DNA from: Toxonevra muliebris
Taxonomy: Eukaryota > Arthropoda > Insecta > Diptera > Pallopteridae
DNA length: 64,000 nucleotides
Assembly (NCBI GenBank): GCA_963691655.1
Contig: OY829326.1
Coordinates: forward strand, 11,396,878 to 11,460,877
Reading direction: 5' to 3'
The notes under the pieces: model-generated
The model's input: the letters and a program-made list of their open reading frames with translations, nothing else
The model's database searches: none
Told to the model about the DNA's origin: nothing
Part shown: positions 37,812-51,000 of the stretch, one piece after another
Position numbering within the stretch: position 1 is the first letter of the stretch
How the letters are laid out: the number at the start of each line of letters is the position of its first letter
Program-made: the position numbers and the translations under genes

Positions 37812-40800
37812 GTATAAAACGTCTTCTCCCCTATAGAAAAGGTGTCTCCGACAGTATAAAACGTCTTCTCCCCTATAGAAAAGGTGTCTGCGACAGTATA
37901 AAACGTCTTCTCCCCTATAGAAAAGGTGTCTGCGACAGTATAAAACGTCTTCTCCCCTATAGAAAAGGTGTCTGCGACAGTATAAAACGTCTTCTCCCCT
38001 ATAGAAAAGGTTTCTCCGACAGTATAAAACGTCTTCTCCCCTATAGAAAAGGTGTCTGCGACAGTATAAAACGTCTTCTCTCCTATAGAAAAGGTGTCTG
38101 CGACAGTATAAAACGTCTTCTCCCCTATAGAAAAGGTGTCTCCGACAGTTCAAAACGTCTTCTCCCCTATAGAAAAGGTGTCTCCGACAGTATAAAACGT
38201 CTTCTCCCCTATAGAAAAGGTGTCTGCGACAGTATAAAACGTCTTCTCCCCTATAGAAAAGGTGTCTCCGACAGTATAAAACGTCTTCTCCCCTATAGAA
38301 AAGGTGTCTGCGACAGTATAAAACGTCAGTATAGAACGTCTTCTCTCCTATAGAAAAGGTGTCTCCGACAGTATAAAACGTCAGTATAAAACGTCTTCTC
38401 TCCTATAGAAAAGGTGTCTCCGACAGTATAAAACGTCTTCTCCCCTATAGAAAAGGTGTCTGCGACAGTATAAAACGTCTTCTCCCCTATAGAAAAGGTG
38501 TCTCCGACAGTTCAAAACGTCTTCTCTCCTATAGAAAAGGTGTCTGCGACAGTATAAAACGTCAGTATAAAACGTCTTCTCTCCTATAGAAAAGGTGTCT
38601 CCGACAGTATAAAACGTCTTCTCCCCTATAGAAAAGGTATCTCCGACAGTATAAAACGTCTTCTCCCCTATAGAAAAGGTGTCTCCGACAGTATAAAACG
38701 TCTTCTCTCCTATAGAAAAGGTGTCTCCGACAGTATAAAACGTCTTCTCTCCTATAGAAAAGGTTTCTCCGACAGTATAAAACGTCTTCTCCCCTATAGA
38801 AAAGGTGTCTGCGACAGTATAAAACGTCTTCTCCCCTATAGAAAAGGTGTCTCCGACAGTATAAAACGTCTTCTCTCCTATAGAAAAGGTGTCTGCGACA
38901 GTATAAAACGTCTTCTCTCCTATAGAAAAGGTGTCTGCGACAGTATAAAACGTCTTCTCTCCTATAGAAAAGGTGTCTGCGACAGTATAAAACGTCTTCT
39001 CCCCTATAGAAAAGGTGTCTCCGACAGTATAAAACGTCTTCTCTCCTATAGAAAAGGTGTCTCCGACAGTATAAAACGTCTTCTCTCCTATAGAAAAGGT
39101 TTCTCCGACAGTATAAAACGTCTTCTCCCCTATAGAAAAGGTGTCTGCGACAGTATAAAACGTCTTCTCCCCTATAGAAAAGGTGTCTGCGACAGTATAA
39201 AACGTCTTCTCCCCTATAGAAAAGGTGTCTCCGACAGTATAAAACGTCTTCTCCCCTATAGAAAAGGTGTCTGCGACAGTATAAAACGTCTTCTCCCCTA
39301 TAGAAAAGGTGTCTGCGACAGTATAAAACGTCTTCTCCCCTATAGAAAAGGTGTCTGCGACAGTATAAAACGTCTTCTCCCCTATAGAAAAGGTTTCTCC
39401 GACAGTATAAAACGTCTTCTCCCCTATAGAAAAGGTTTCTCCGACAGTATAAAACGTCTTCTCCCCTATAGAAAAGGTGTCTGCGACAGTATAAAACGTC
39501 TTCTCTCCTATAGAAAAGGTGTCTGCGACAGTATAAAACGTCTTCTCCCCTATAGAAAAGGTGTCTCCGACAGTTCAAAACGTCTTCTCCCCTATAGAAA
39601 AGGTGTCTCCGACAGTATAAAACGTCTTCTCCCCTATAGAAAAGGTGTCTGCGACAGTATAAAACGTCAGTATAGAACGTCTTCTCTCCTATAGAAAAGG
39701 TGTCTCCGACAGTATAAAACGTCAGTATAAAACGTCTTCTCTCCTATAGAAAAGGTGTCTCCGACAGTATAAAACGTCTTCTCCCCTATAGAAAAGGTGT
39801 CTGCGACAGTATAAAACGTCTTCTCCCCTATAGAAAAGGTGTCTGCGACAGTATAAAACGTCTTCTCCCCTATAGAAAAGGTGTCTGCGACAGTATAAAA
39901 CGTCTTCTCCCCTATAGAAAAGGTTTCTCCGACAGTATAAAACGTCTTCTCCCCTATAGAAAAGGTTTCTCCGACAGTATAAAACGTCTTCTCCCCTATA
40001 GAAAAGGTGTCTCCGACAGTATAAAACGTCTTCTCTCCTATAGAAAAGGTGTCTGCGACAGTATAAAACGTCTTCTCTCCTATAGAAAAGGTGTCTGCGA
40101 CAGTATAAAACGTCTTCTCCCCTATAGAAAAGGTGTCTCCGACAGTTCAAAACGTCTTCTCCCCTATAGAAAAGGTGTCTGCGACAGTATAAATCGTCAG
40201 TATAGAACGTCTTCTCTCCTATAGAAAAGGTGTCTCCGACAGTATAAAACGTCAGTATAAAACGTCTTCTCTCCTATAGAAAAGGTGTCTCCGACAGTAT
40301 AAAACGTCTTCTCCCCTATAGAAAAGGTGTCTGCGACAGTATAAAACGTCTTCTCCCCTATAGAAAAGGTGTCTCCGACAGTTCAAAACGTCTTCTCTCC
40401 TATAGAAAAGGTGTCTGCGACAGTATAAAACGTCAGTATAAAACGTCTTCTCTCCTATAGAAAAGGTGTCTCCGACAGTATAAAACGTCTTCTCTCCTAT
40501 AGAAAAGGTGTCTCCGACAGTATAAAACGTCTTCTCTCCTATAGAAAAGGTGTCTCCGACAGTATAAAACGTCTTCTCCCCTATAGAAAAGGTGTCTCCG
40601 ACAGTATAAAACGTCTTCTCTCCTATAGAAAAGGTGTCTCCGACAGTATAAAACGTCTTCTCCCCTATAGAAAAGGTGTCTGCGACAGTATAAAACGTCT
40701 TCTCTCCTATAGAATAGGTGTCTCCGACACTATAAAACGTCTTCTCCCCTATAGAAAAGGTTTCTCCGACAGTATAAAACGTCTTCTCCCCTATAGAAAA

Positions 40801-42087
40801 GGTGTCTCCGACAGTATAAAACGTCTTCTCTCCTATAGAAAAGGTGTCTGCGACAGTATAAAACGTCTTCTCCCCTATAGAAAAGGTGTCTCCGACAGTA
40901 TAAAACGTCTTCTCCCCTATAGAAAAGGTGTCTGCGACAGTATAAAACGTCTTCTCCCCTATAGAAAAGGTTTCTCCGACAGTATAAAACGTCTTCTCCC
41001 CTATAGAAAAGGTGTCTCCGACAGTATAAAACGTCTTCTCTCCTATAGAAAAGGTGTCTGCGACAGTATAAAACGTCTTCTCTCCTATAGAAAAGGTGTC
41101 TGCGACAGTATAAAACGTCTTCTCCCCTATAGAAAAGGTGTCTCCGACAGTATAAAACGTCTTCTCTCCTATAGAAAAGGTGTCTCCGACAGTATAAAAC
41201 GTCTTCTCTCCTATAGAAAAGGTTTCTCCGACAGTATAAAACGTCTTCTCCCCTATAGAAAAGGTGTCTGCGACAGTATAAAACGTCTTCTCCCCTATAG
41301 AAAAGGTGTCTGCGACAGTATAAAACGTCTTCTCCCCTATAGAAAAGGTGTCTCCGACAGTTCAAAACGTCTTCTCTCCTATAGAAAAGGTGTCTGCGAC
41401 AGTATAAAACGTCAGTATAAAACGTCTTCTCTCCTATAGAAAAGGTGTCTCCGACAGTATAAAACGTCTTCTCTCCTATAGAAAAGGTGTCTCCGACAGT
41501 ATAAAACGTCTTCTCTCCTATAGAAAAGGTGTCTCCGACAGTATAAAACGTCTTCTCCCCTATAGAAAAGGTGTCTCCGACAGTATAAAACGTCTTCTCT
41601 CCTATAGAAAAGGTGTCTCCGACAGTATAAAACGTCTTCTCCCCTATAGAAAAGGTGTCTGCGACAGTATAAAACGTCTTCTCTCCTATAGAAAAGGTGT
41701 CTCCGACAGTATAAAACGTCTTCTCCCCTATAGAAAAGGTTTCTCCGACAGTATAAAACGTCTTCTCCCCTATAGAAAAGGTGTCTCCGACAGTATAAAA
41801 CGTCTTCTCTCCTATAGAAAAGGTGTCTGCGACAGTATAAAACGTCTTCTCCCCTATAGAAAAGGTGTCTCCGACAGTATAAAACGTCTTCTCCCCTATA
41901 GAAAAGGTGTCTCCGACAGTATAAAACGTCTTCTCCCCTATAGAAAAGGTGTCTGCGACAGTATAAAACGTCTTCTCCCCTATAGAAAAGGTTTCTCCGA
42001 CAGTATAAAACGTCTTCTCCCCTATAGAAAAGGTGTCTCCGACAGTATAAAACGTCTTCTCCCCTATAGAAAAGGTGTCTGCGACAG

Positions 42088-45000
42088 TATAAAAGTCTTC
42101 TCCCCTATAGAAAAGGTGTCTGCGACAGTATAAAACGTCTTCTCCCCTATAGAAAAGGTTTCTCCGACAGTATAAAACGTCTTCTCCCCTATAGAAAAGG
42201 TTTCTCCGACAGTATAAAACGTCTTCTCCCCTATGGAAAAGGTGTCTGCGACAGTATAAAACGTCTTCTCCCCTATAGAAAAGGTGTCTCCGACAGTATA
42301 AAACGTCTTCTCTCCTATAGAAAAGGTGTCTCCGACAGTATAAAACGTCTTCTCTCCTATAGAAAAGGTTTCTCCGACAGTATAAAACGTCCTCTCTCCT
42401 ATAAAAAAGGTGTCTCCGACAGTATAAAACGTCTTCTCCCCTATAGAAAAGGTGTCTGCGACAGTATAAAACGTCTTCTCCCCTATAGAAAAGGTGTCTC
42501 CGACAGTATAAAACGTCTTCTCCCCTATAGAAAAGGTGTCTCCGACAGTATAAAACGTCTTCTCCCCTATAGAAAAGGTGTCTGCGACAGTATAAAACGT
42601 CTTCTCCCCTATAGAAAAGGTGTCTCCGACAGTATAAAACGTCTTCTCCCCTATAGAAAAGGTGTCTCCGACAGTATAAAACGTCCTCTCTCCTATAAAA
42701 AAGGTGTCTCCGACAGTATAAAACGTCTTCTCCCCTATAGAAAAGGTGTCTGCGACAGTATAAAACGTCAGTATAGAACGTCTTCTCTCCTATAGAAAAG
42801 GTGTCTCCGACAGTATAAAACGTCTTCTCTCCTATAGAAAAGGTGTCTCCGACAGTATAAAACGTCTTCTCCCCTATAGAAAAGGTTTCTCCGACAGTAT
42901 AAAACGTCTTCTCCCCTATGGAAAAGGTGTCTGCGACAGTATAAAACGTCTTCTCCCCTATAGAAAAGGTGTCTGCGACAGTATAAAAGTCTTCTCCCCT
43001 ATAGAAAAGGTGTCTGCGACAGTATAAAACGTCTTCTCCCCTATAGAAAAGGTTTCTCCGACAGTATAAAACGTCTTCTCCCCTATAGAAAAGGTTTCTC
43101 CGACAGTATAAAACGTCTTCTCCCCTATGGAAAAGGTGTCTGCGACAGTATAAAACGTCTTCTCCCCTATAGAAAAGGTGTCTCCGACAGTATAAAACGT
43201 CTTCTCCCCTATGGAAAAGGTGTCTGCGACAGTATAAAACGTCTTCTCCCCTATAGAAAAGGTGTCTCCGACAGTATAAAACGTCTTCTCTCCTATAGAA
43301 AAGGTGTCTGCGACAGTATAAAACGTCTTCTCCCCTATAGAAAAGGTGTCTCCGACAGTTCAAAACGTCTTCTCCCCTATAGAAAAGGTGTCTCCGACAG
43401 TATAAAACGTCTTCTCCCCTATAGAAAAGGTGTCTGCGACAGTATAAAACGTCTTCTCCCCTATAGAAAAGGTGTCTCCGACAGTATAAAACGTCTTCTC
43501 CCCTATAGAAAAGGTGTCTGCGACAGTATAAAACGTCAGTATAGAACGTCTTCTCTCCTATAGAAAAGGTGTCTCCGACAGTATAAAACGTCAGTATAAA
43601 ACGTCTTCTCTCCTATAGAAAAGGTGTCTCCGACAGTATAAAACGTCTTCTCCCCTATAGAAAAGGTGTCTGCGACAGTATAAAACGTCTTCTCCCCTAT
43701 AGAAAAGGTGTCTCCGACAGTTCAAAACGTCTTCTCTCCTATAGAAAAGGTGTCTGCGACAGTATAAAACGTCAGTATAAAACGTCTTCTCTCCTATAGA
43801 AAAGGTGTCTCCGACAGTATAAAACGTCTTCTCCCCTATAGAAAAGGTATCTCCGACAGTATAAAACGTCTTCTCCCCTATAGAAAAGGTGTCTCCGACA
43901 GTATAAAACGTCTTCTCTCCTATAGAAAAGGTGTCTCCGACAGTATAAAACGTCTTCTCCCCTATAGAAAAGGTGTCTGCGACAGTATAAAACGTCTTCT
44001 CTCCTATAGAAAAGGTGTCTCCGACACTACAAAACGTCTTCTCCCCTATAGAAAAGGTTTCTCCGACAGTATAAAACGTCTTCTCCCCTATAGAAAAGGT
44101 GTCTCCGACAGTATAAAACGTTTTCTCTCCTATAGAAAAGGTGTCTGCGACAGTATAAAACGTCTTCTCCCCTATAGAAAAGGTGTCTGCGACAGTATAA
44201 AACGTCTTCTCCCCTATAGAAAAGGTGTCTGCGACAGTATAAAACGTCTTCTCCCCTATAGAAAAGGTTTCTCCGACAGTATAAAACGTCTTCTCCCCTA
44301 TAGAAAAGGTGTCTCCGACAGTATAAAACGTCTTCTCCCCTATAGAAAAGGTGTCTGCGACAGTATAAAACGTCTTCTCCCCTATAGAAAAGGTTTCTCC
44401 GACAGTATAAAACGTCTTCTCCCCTATGGAAAAGGTGTCTGCGACAGTATAAAACGTCTTCTCCCCTATAGAAAAGGTGTCTCCGACAGTATAAAACGTC
44501 TTCTCTCCTATAGAAAAGGTGTCTCCGACAGTATAAAACGTCTTCTCTCCTATAGAAAAGGTGTCTCCGACAGTATAAAACGTCTTCTCTCCTATAGAAA
44601 AGGTTTCTCCGACAGTATAAAACGTCCTCTCTCCTATAAAAAAAGGTGTCTCCGACAGTATAAAACGTCTTCTCCCCTATAGAAAAGGTGTCTGCGACAG
44701 TATAAAACGTCTTCTCCCCTATAGAAAAGGTGTCTCCGACAGTATAAAACGTCTTCTCCCCTATGGAAAAGGTGTCTGCGACAGTATAAAACGTCTTCTC
44801 TCCTATAGAAAAGGTGTCTCCGACAGTATAAAACGTCTTCTCTCCTATAGAAAAGGTGTCTCCGACAGTATAAAACGTCTTCTCTCCTATAGAAAAGGTG
44901 TCTCCGACAGTATAAAACGTCTTCTCCCCTATGGAAAAGGTGTCTGCGACGGTATAAAACGTCTTCTCTCCTATAGAAAAGGTGTCTCCGACAGTATAAA

Positions 45001-48000
45001 ACGTCTTCTCCCCTATAGAAAAGGTATCTCCGACAGTATAAAACGTCTTCTCCCCTATAGAAAAGGTGTCTCCGACAGTATAAAACGTCTTCTCTCCTAT
45101 AGAAAAGGTGTCTCCGACAGTATAAAACGTCTTCTCCCCTATAGAAAAGGTTTCTCCGACAGTATAAAACGTCTTCTCCCCTATAGAAAAGGTGTCTCCG
45201 ACAGTATAAAACGTCTTCTCCCCTATAGAAAAGGTGTCTCCGACAGTATAAAACGTCTTCTCCCCTATGGAAAAGGTGTCTGCGACAGTATAAAACGTCT
45301 TCTCTCCTATAGAAAAGGTGTCTCCGACAGTATATAACGTCTTCTCCCCTATAGAAAAGGTATCTCCGACAGTATAAAACGTCTTCTCCCCTATAGAAAA
45401 GGTGTCTCCGACAGTGTAAAACGTCTTGTCTCCTATAGAAAAGGTGTCTCCGACAGTATAAAACGTCTTCTCCCCTATAGAAAAGGTTTCTCCGACAGTA
45501 TAAAACGTCTTCTCCCCTATAGAAAAGGTGTCTCCGACAGTATAAAACGTCTTCTCCCCTATAGAAAAGGTGTCTGCGACAGTATAAAAGTCTTCTCCCC
45601 TATAGAAAAGGTGTCTGCGACAGTATAAAACGTCTTCTCCCCTATAGAAAAGGTTTCTCCGACAGTATAAAACGTCTTCTCCCCTATAGAAAAGGTTTCT
45701 CCGACAGTATAAAACGTCTTCTCCCCTATGGAAAAGGTGTCTGCGACAGTATAAAACGTCTTCTCCCCTATAGAAAAGGTGTCTCCGACAGTATAAAACG
45801 TCTTCTCTCCTATAGAAAAGGTGTCTCCGACAGTATAAAACGTCTTCTCTCCTATAGAAAAGGTTTCTCCGACAGTATAAAACGTCCTCTCTCCTATAAA
45901 AAAGGTGTCTCCGACAGTATAAAACGTCTTCTCCCCTATAGAAAAGGTGTCTGCGACAGTATAAAACGTCTTCTCCCCTATAGAAAAGGTGTCTCCGACA
46001 GTATAAAACGTCTTCTCCCCTATAGAAAAGGTGTCTCCGACAGTATAAAACGTCCTCTCTCCTATAAAAAAGGTGTCTCCGACAGTATAAAACGTCTTCT
46101 CCCCTATAGAAAAGGTGTCTGCGACAGTATAAAACGTCAGTATAGAACGTCTTCTCTCCTATAGAAAAGGTGTCTCCGACAGTATAAAACGTCAGTATAA
46201 AACGTCTTCTCTCCTATAGAAAAGGTGTCTCCGACAGTATAAAACGTCTTCTCCCCTATAGAAAAGGTGTCTGCGACAGTATAAAACGTCTTCTCCCCTA
46301 TAGAAAAGGTGTCTGCGACAGTATAAAACGTCTTCTCCCCTATAGAAAAGGTGTCTCCGACAGTATAAAACGTCAGTATAAAACGTCTTCTCTCCTATAG
46401 AAAAGGTGTCTCCGACAGTATAAAACGTCTTCTCCCCTATAGAAAAGGTGTCTGCGACAGTATAAAACGTCTTCTCCCCTATAGAAAAGGTGTCTCCGAC
46501 AGTTCAAAACGTCTTCTCTCCTATAGAAAAGGTGTCTGCGACAGTATAAAACGTCAGTATAAAACGTCTTCTCTCCTATAGAAAAGGTGTCTCCGACAGT
46601 ATAAAACGTCTTCTCCCCTATAGAAAAGGTATCTCCGACAGTATAAAACGTCTTCTCCCCTATAGAAAAGGTGTCTCCGACAGTATAAAACGTCTTCTCT
46701 CCTATAGAAAAGGTGTCTCCGACAGTATAAAACGTCTTCTCCCCTATAGAAAAGGTGTCTGCGACAGTATAAAACGTCTTCTCTCCTATAGAAAAGGTGT
46801 CTCCGACACTATAAAACGTCTTCTCCCCTATAGAAAAGGTTTCTCCGACAGTATAAAACGTCTTCTCCCCTATAGAAAAGGTGTCTCCGACAGTATAAAA
46901 CGTCTTCTCTCCTATAGAAAAGGTGTCTGCGACAGTATAAAACGTCTTCTCCCCTATAGAAAAGGTGTCTCCGACAGTATAAAACGTCTTCTCCCCTATA
47001 GAAAAGGTGTCTGCGACAGTATAAAACGTCTTCTCCCCTATAGAAAAGGTTTCTCCGACAGTATAAAACGTCTTCTCCCCTATAGAAAAGGTGTCTCCGA
47101 CAGTATAAAACGTCTTCTCCCCTATAGAAAAGGTGTCTGCGACAGTATAAAACGTCTTCTCCCCTATAGAAAAGGTGTCTGCGACAGTATAAAACGTCTT
47201 CTCCCCTATAGAAAAGGTTTCTCCGACAGTATAAAACGTCTTCTCCCCTATAGAAAAGGTGTCTCCGACAGTATAAAACGTCTTCTCCCCTATAGAAAAG
47301 GTGTCTGCGACAGTATAAAACGTCTTCTCCCCTATAGAAAAGGTGTCTGCGACAGTATAAAACGTCTTCTCCCCTATAGAAAAGGTTTCTCCGACAGTAT
47401 AAAACGTCTTCTCCCCTATGGAAAAGGTGTCTGCGACAGTATAAAACGTCTTCTCCCCTATAGAAAAGGTGTCTCCGACAGTATAAAACGTCTTCTCTCC
47501 TATAGAAAAGGTGTCTCCGACAGTATAAAACGTCTTCTCTCCTATAGAAAAGGTGTCTCCGACAGTATAAAACGTCTTCTCTCCTATAGAAAAGGTTTCT
47601 CCGACAGTATAAAACGTCCTCTCTCCTATAAAAAAGGTGTCTCCGACAGTATAAAACGTCTTCTCCCCTATAGAAAAGGTTTCTCCGACAGTATAAAACG
47701 TCTTCTCTCCTATAGAAAAGGTGTCTCCGACAGTATAAAACGTCTTCTCTCCTATAGAAAAGGTGTCTCCGACAGTATAAAACGTCTTCTCTCCTATAGA
47801 AAAGGTGTCTCCGACAGTATAAAACGTCTTCTCTCCTATAGAAAAGGTGTCTCCGACAGTATAAAACGTCTTCTCTCCTATAGAAAAGGTGTCTCCGACA
47901 GTATAAAACGTCTTCTCTCCTATAGAAAAGGTGTCTCCGACAGTATAAAACGTCTTCTCCCCTATAGAAAAGGTGTCTCCGACAGTATAAAACGTCTTCT

Positions 48001-51000
48001 CCCCTATAGAAAAGGTGTCTCCGACAGTATAAAACGTCCTCTCTCCTATAAAAAAGGTGTCTCCGACAGTATAAAACGTCTTCTCCCCTATAGAAAAGGT
48101 GTCTGCGACAGTATAAAACGTCAGTATAGAACGTCTTCTCTCCTATAGAAAAGGTGTCTCCGACAGTATAAAACGTCAGTATAAAACGTCTTCTCTCCTA
48201 TAGAAAAGGTGTCTCCGACAGTATAAAACGTCTTCTCCCCTATAGAAAAGGTGTCTGCGACAGTATAAAACGTCTTCTCCCCTATAGAAAAGGTGTCTGC
48301 GACAGTATAAAACGTCTTCTCCCCTATAGAAAAGGTGTCTGCGACAGTATAAAACGTCTTCTCCCCTATAGAAAAGGTTTCTCCGACAGTATAAAACGTC
48401 TTCTCCCCTATAGAAAAGGTTTCTCCGACAGTATAAAACGTCTTCTCCCCTATAGAAAAGGTGTCTCCGACAGTATAAAACGTCTTCTCTCCTATAGAAA
48501 AGGTGTCTGCGACAGTATAAAACGTCTTCTCTCCTATAGAAAAGGTGTCTGCGACAGTATAAAACGTCTTCTCCCCTATAGAAAAGGTGTCTCCGACAGT
48601 TCAAAACGTCTTCTCCCCTATAGAAAAGGTGTCTGCGACAGTATAAAACGTCTTCTCCCCTATAGAAAAGGTGTCTCCGACAGTATAAAACGTCAGTATA
48701 GAACGTCTTCTCTCCTATAGAAAAGGTGTCTCCGACAGTATAAAACGTCAGTATAAAACGTCTTCTCTCCTATAGAAAAGGTGTCTCCGACAGTATAAAA
48801 CGTCTTCTCCCCTATAGAAAAGGTGTCTGCGACAGTATAAAACGTCTTCTCCCCTATAGAAAAGGTGTCTCCGACAGTTCAAAACGTCTTCTCTCCTATA
48901 GAAAAGGTGTCTGCGACAGTATAAAACGTCTTCTCTCCTATAGAAAAGGTGTCTCCGACAGTATAAAACGTCTTCTCTCCTATAGAAAAGGTGTCTCCGA
49001 CAGTATAAAACGTCTTCTCCCCTATAGAAAAGGTATCTCCGACAGTATAAAACGTCTTCTCCCCTATAGAAAAGGTGTCTCCGACAGTATAAAACGTCTT
49101 CTCTCCTATAGAAAAGGTGTCTCCGACAGTATAAAACGTCTTCTCCCCTATAGAAAAGGTGTCTGCGACAGTATAAAACGTCTTCTCTCCTATAGAAAAG
49201 GTGTCTCCGACACTATAAAACGTCTTCTCCCCTATAGAAAAGGTTTCTCCGACAGTATAAAACGTCTTCTCCCCTATAGAAAAGGTGTCTCCGACAGTAT
49301 AAAACGTCTTCTCTCCTATAGAAAAGGTGTCTGCGACAGTATAAAACGTCTTCTTCCCTATAGAAAAGGTGTCTCCGACAGTATAAAACGTCTTCTCCCC
49401 TATAGAAAAGGTGTCTGCGACAGTATAAAACGTCTTCTCCCCTATAGAAAAGGTTTCTCCGACAGTATAAAACGTCTTCTCCCCTATAGAAAAGGTTTCT
49501 CCGACAGTATAAAACGTCTTCTCCCCTATAGAAAAGGTTTCTCCGACAGTATAAAACGTCTTCTCTCCTATAGAAAAGGTGTCTGCGACAGTATAAAACG
49601 TCTTCTCTCCTATAGAAAAGGTGTCTGCGACAGTATAAAACGTCTTCTCCCCTATAGAAAAGGTGTCTCCGACAGTATAAAACGTCTTCTCTCCTATAGA
49701 AAAGGTGTCTCCGACAGTATAAAACGTCTTCTCTCCTATAGAAAAGGTTTCTCCGACAGTATAAAACGTCTTCTCTCCTATAGAAAAGGTGTCTGCGACA
49801 GTATAAAACGTCTTCTCTCCTATAGAAAAGGTGTCTGCGACAGTATAAAACGTCTTCTCCCCTATAGAAAAGGTGTCTGCGACAGTATAAAACGTCTTCT
49901 CCCCTATAGAAAAGGTGTCTCCGACAGTATAAAACGTCTTCTCCCCTATAGAAAAGGTGTCTGCGACAGTATAAAACGTCTTCTCCCCTATAGAAAAGGT
50001 GTCTCCGACAGTATAAAACGTCTTCTCCCCTATAGAAAAGGTGTCTGCGACAGTATAAAACGTCTTCTCCCCTATAGAAAAGGTGTCTGCGACAGTATAA
50101 AACGTCTTCTCCCCTATAGAAAAGGTGTCTGCGACAGTATAAAACGTCTTCTCCCCTATAGAAAAGGTGTCTGCGACAGTATAAAACGTCTTCTCTCCTA
50201 TAGAAAAGGTGTCTGCGACAGTATAAAACGTCTTCTCCCCTATAGAAAAGGTGTCTGCGACAGTATAAAACGTCTTCTCCCCTATAGAAAAGGTGTCTCC
50301 GACAGTATAAAACGTCTTCTCCCCTATAGAAAAGGTGTCTGCGACAGTATAAAACGTCTTCTCCCCTATAGAAAAGGTGTCTGCGACAGTATAAAACGTC
50401 TTCTCCCCTATAGAAAAGGTGTCTGCGACAGTATAAAACGTCTTCTCCCCTATAGAAAAGGTGTCTGCGACAGTATAAAACGTCTTCTCTCCTATAGAAA
50501 AGGTGTCTGCGACAGTATAAAACGTCTTCTCCCCTATAGAAAAGGTGTCTCCGACAGTATAAAACGTCAGTATAGAACGTCTTCTCTCCTATAGAAAAGG
50601 TGTCTCCGACAGTATAAAACGTCAGTATAAAACGTCTTCTCTCCTATAGAAAAGGTGTCTCCGACAGTATAAAACGTCTTCTCCCCTATAGAAAAGGTGT
50701 CTGCGACAGTATAAAACGTCTTCTCCCTTATAGAAAAGGTGTCTCCGACAGTATAAAACGTCTTCTCCCTTATAGAAAAGGTGTCTGCGACAGTATAAAA
50801 CGTCTTCTCCCCTATAGAAAAGGTGTCTCCGACAGTATAAAACGTCTTCTCCCCTATAGAAAAGGTGTCTCCGACAGTATAAAACGTCCTCTCTCCTATA
50901 AAAAAGGTGTCTCCGACAGTATAAAACGTCTTCTCCCCTATAGAAAAGGTGTCTGCGACAGTATAAAACGTCAGTATAGAACGTCTTCTCTCCTATAGAA

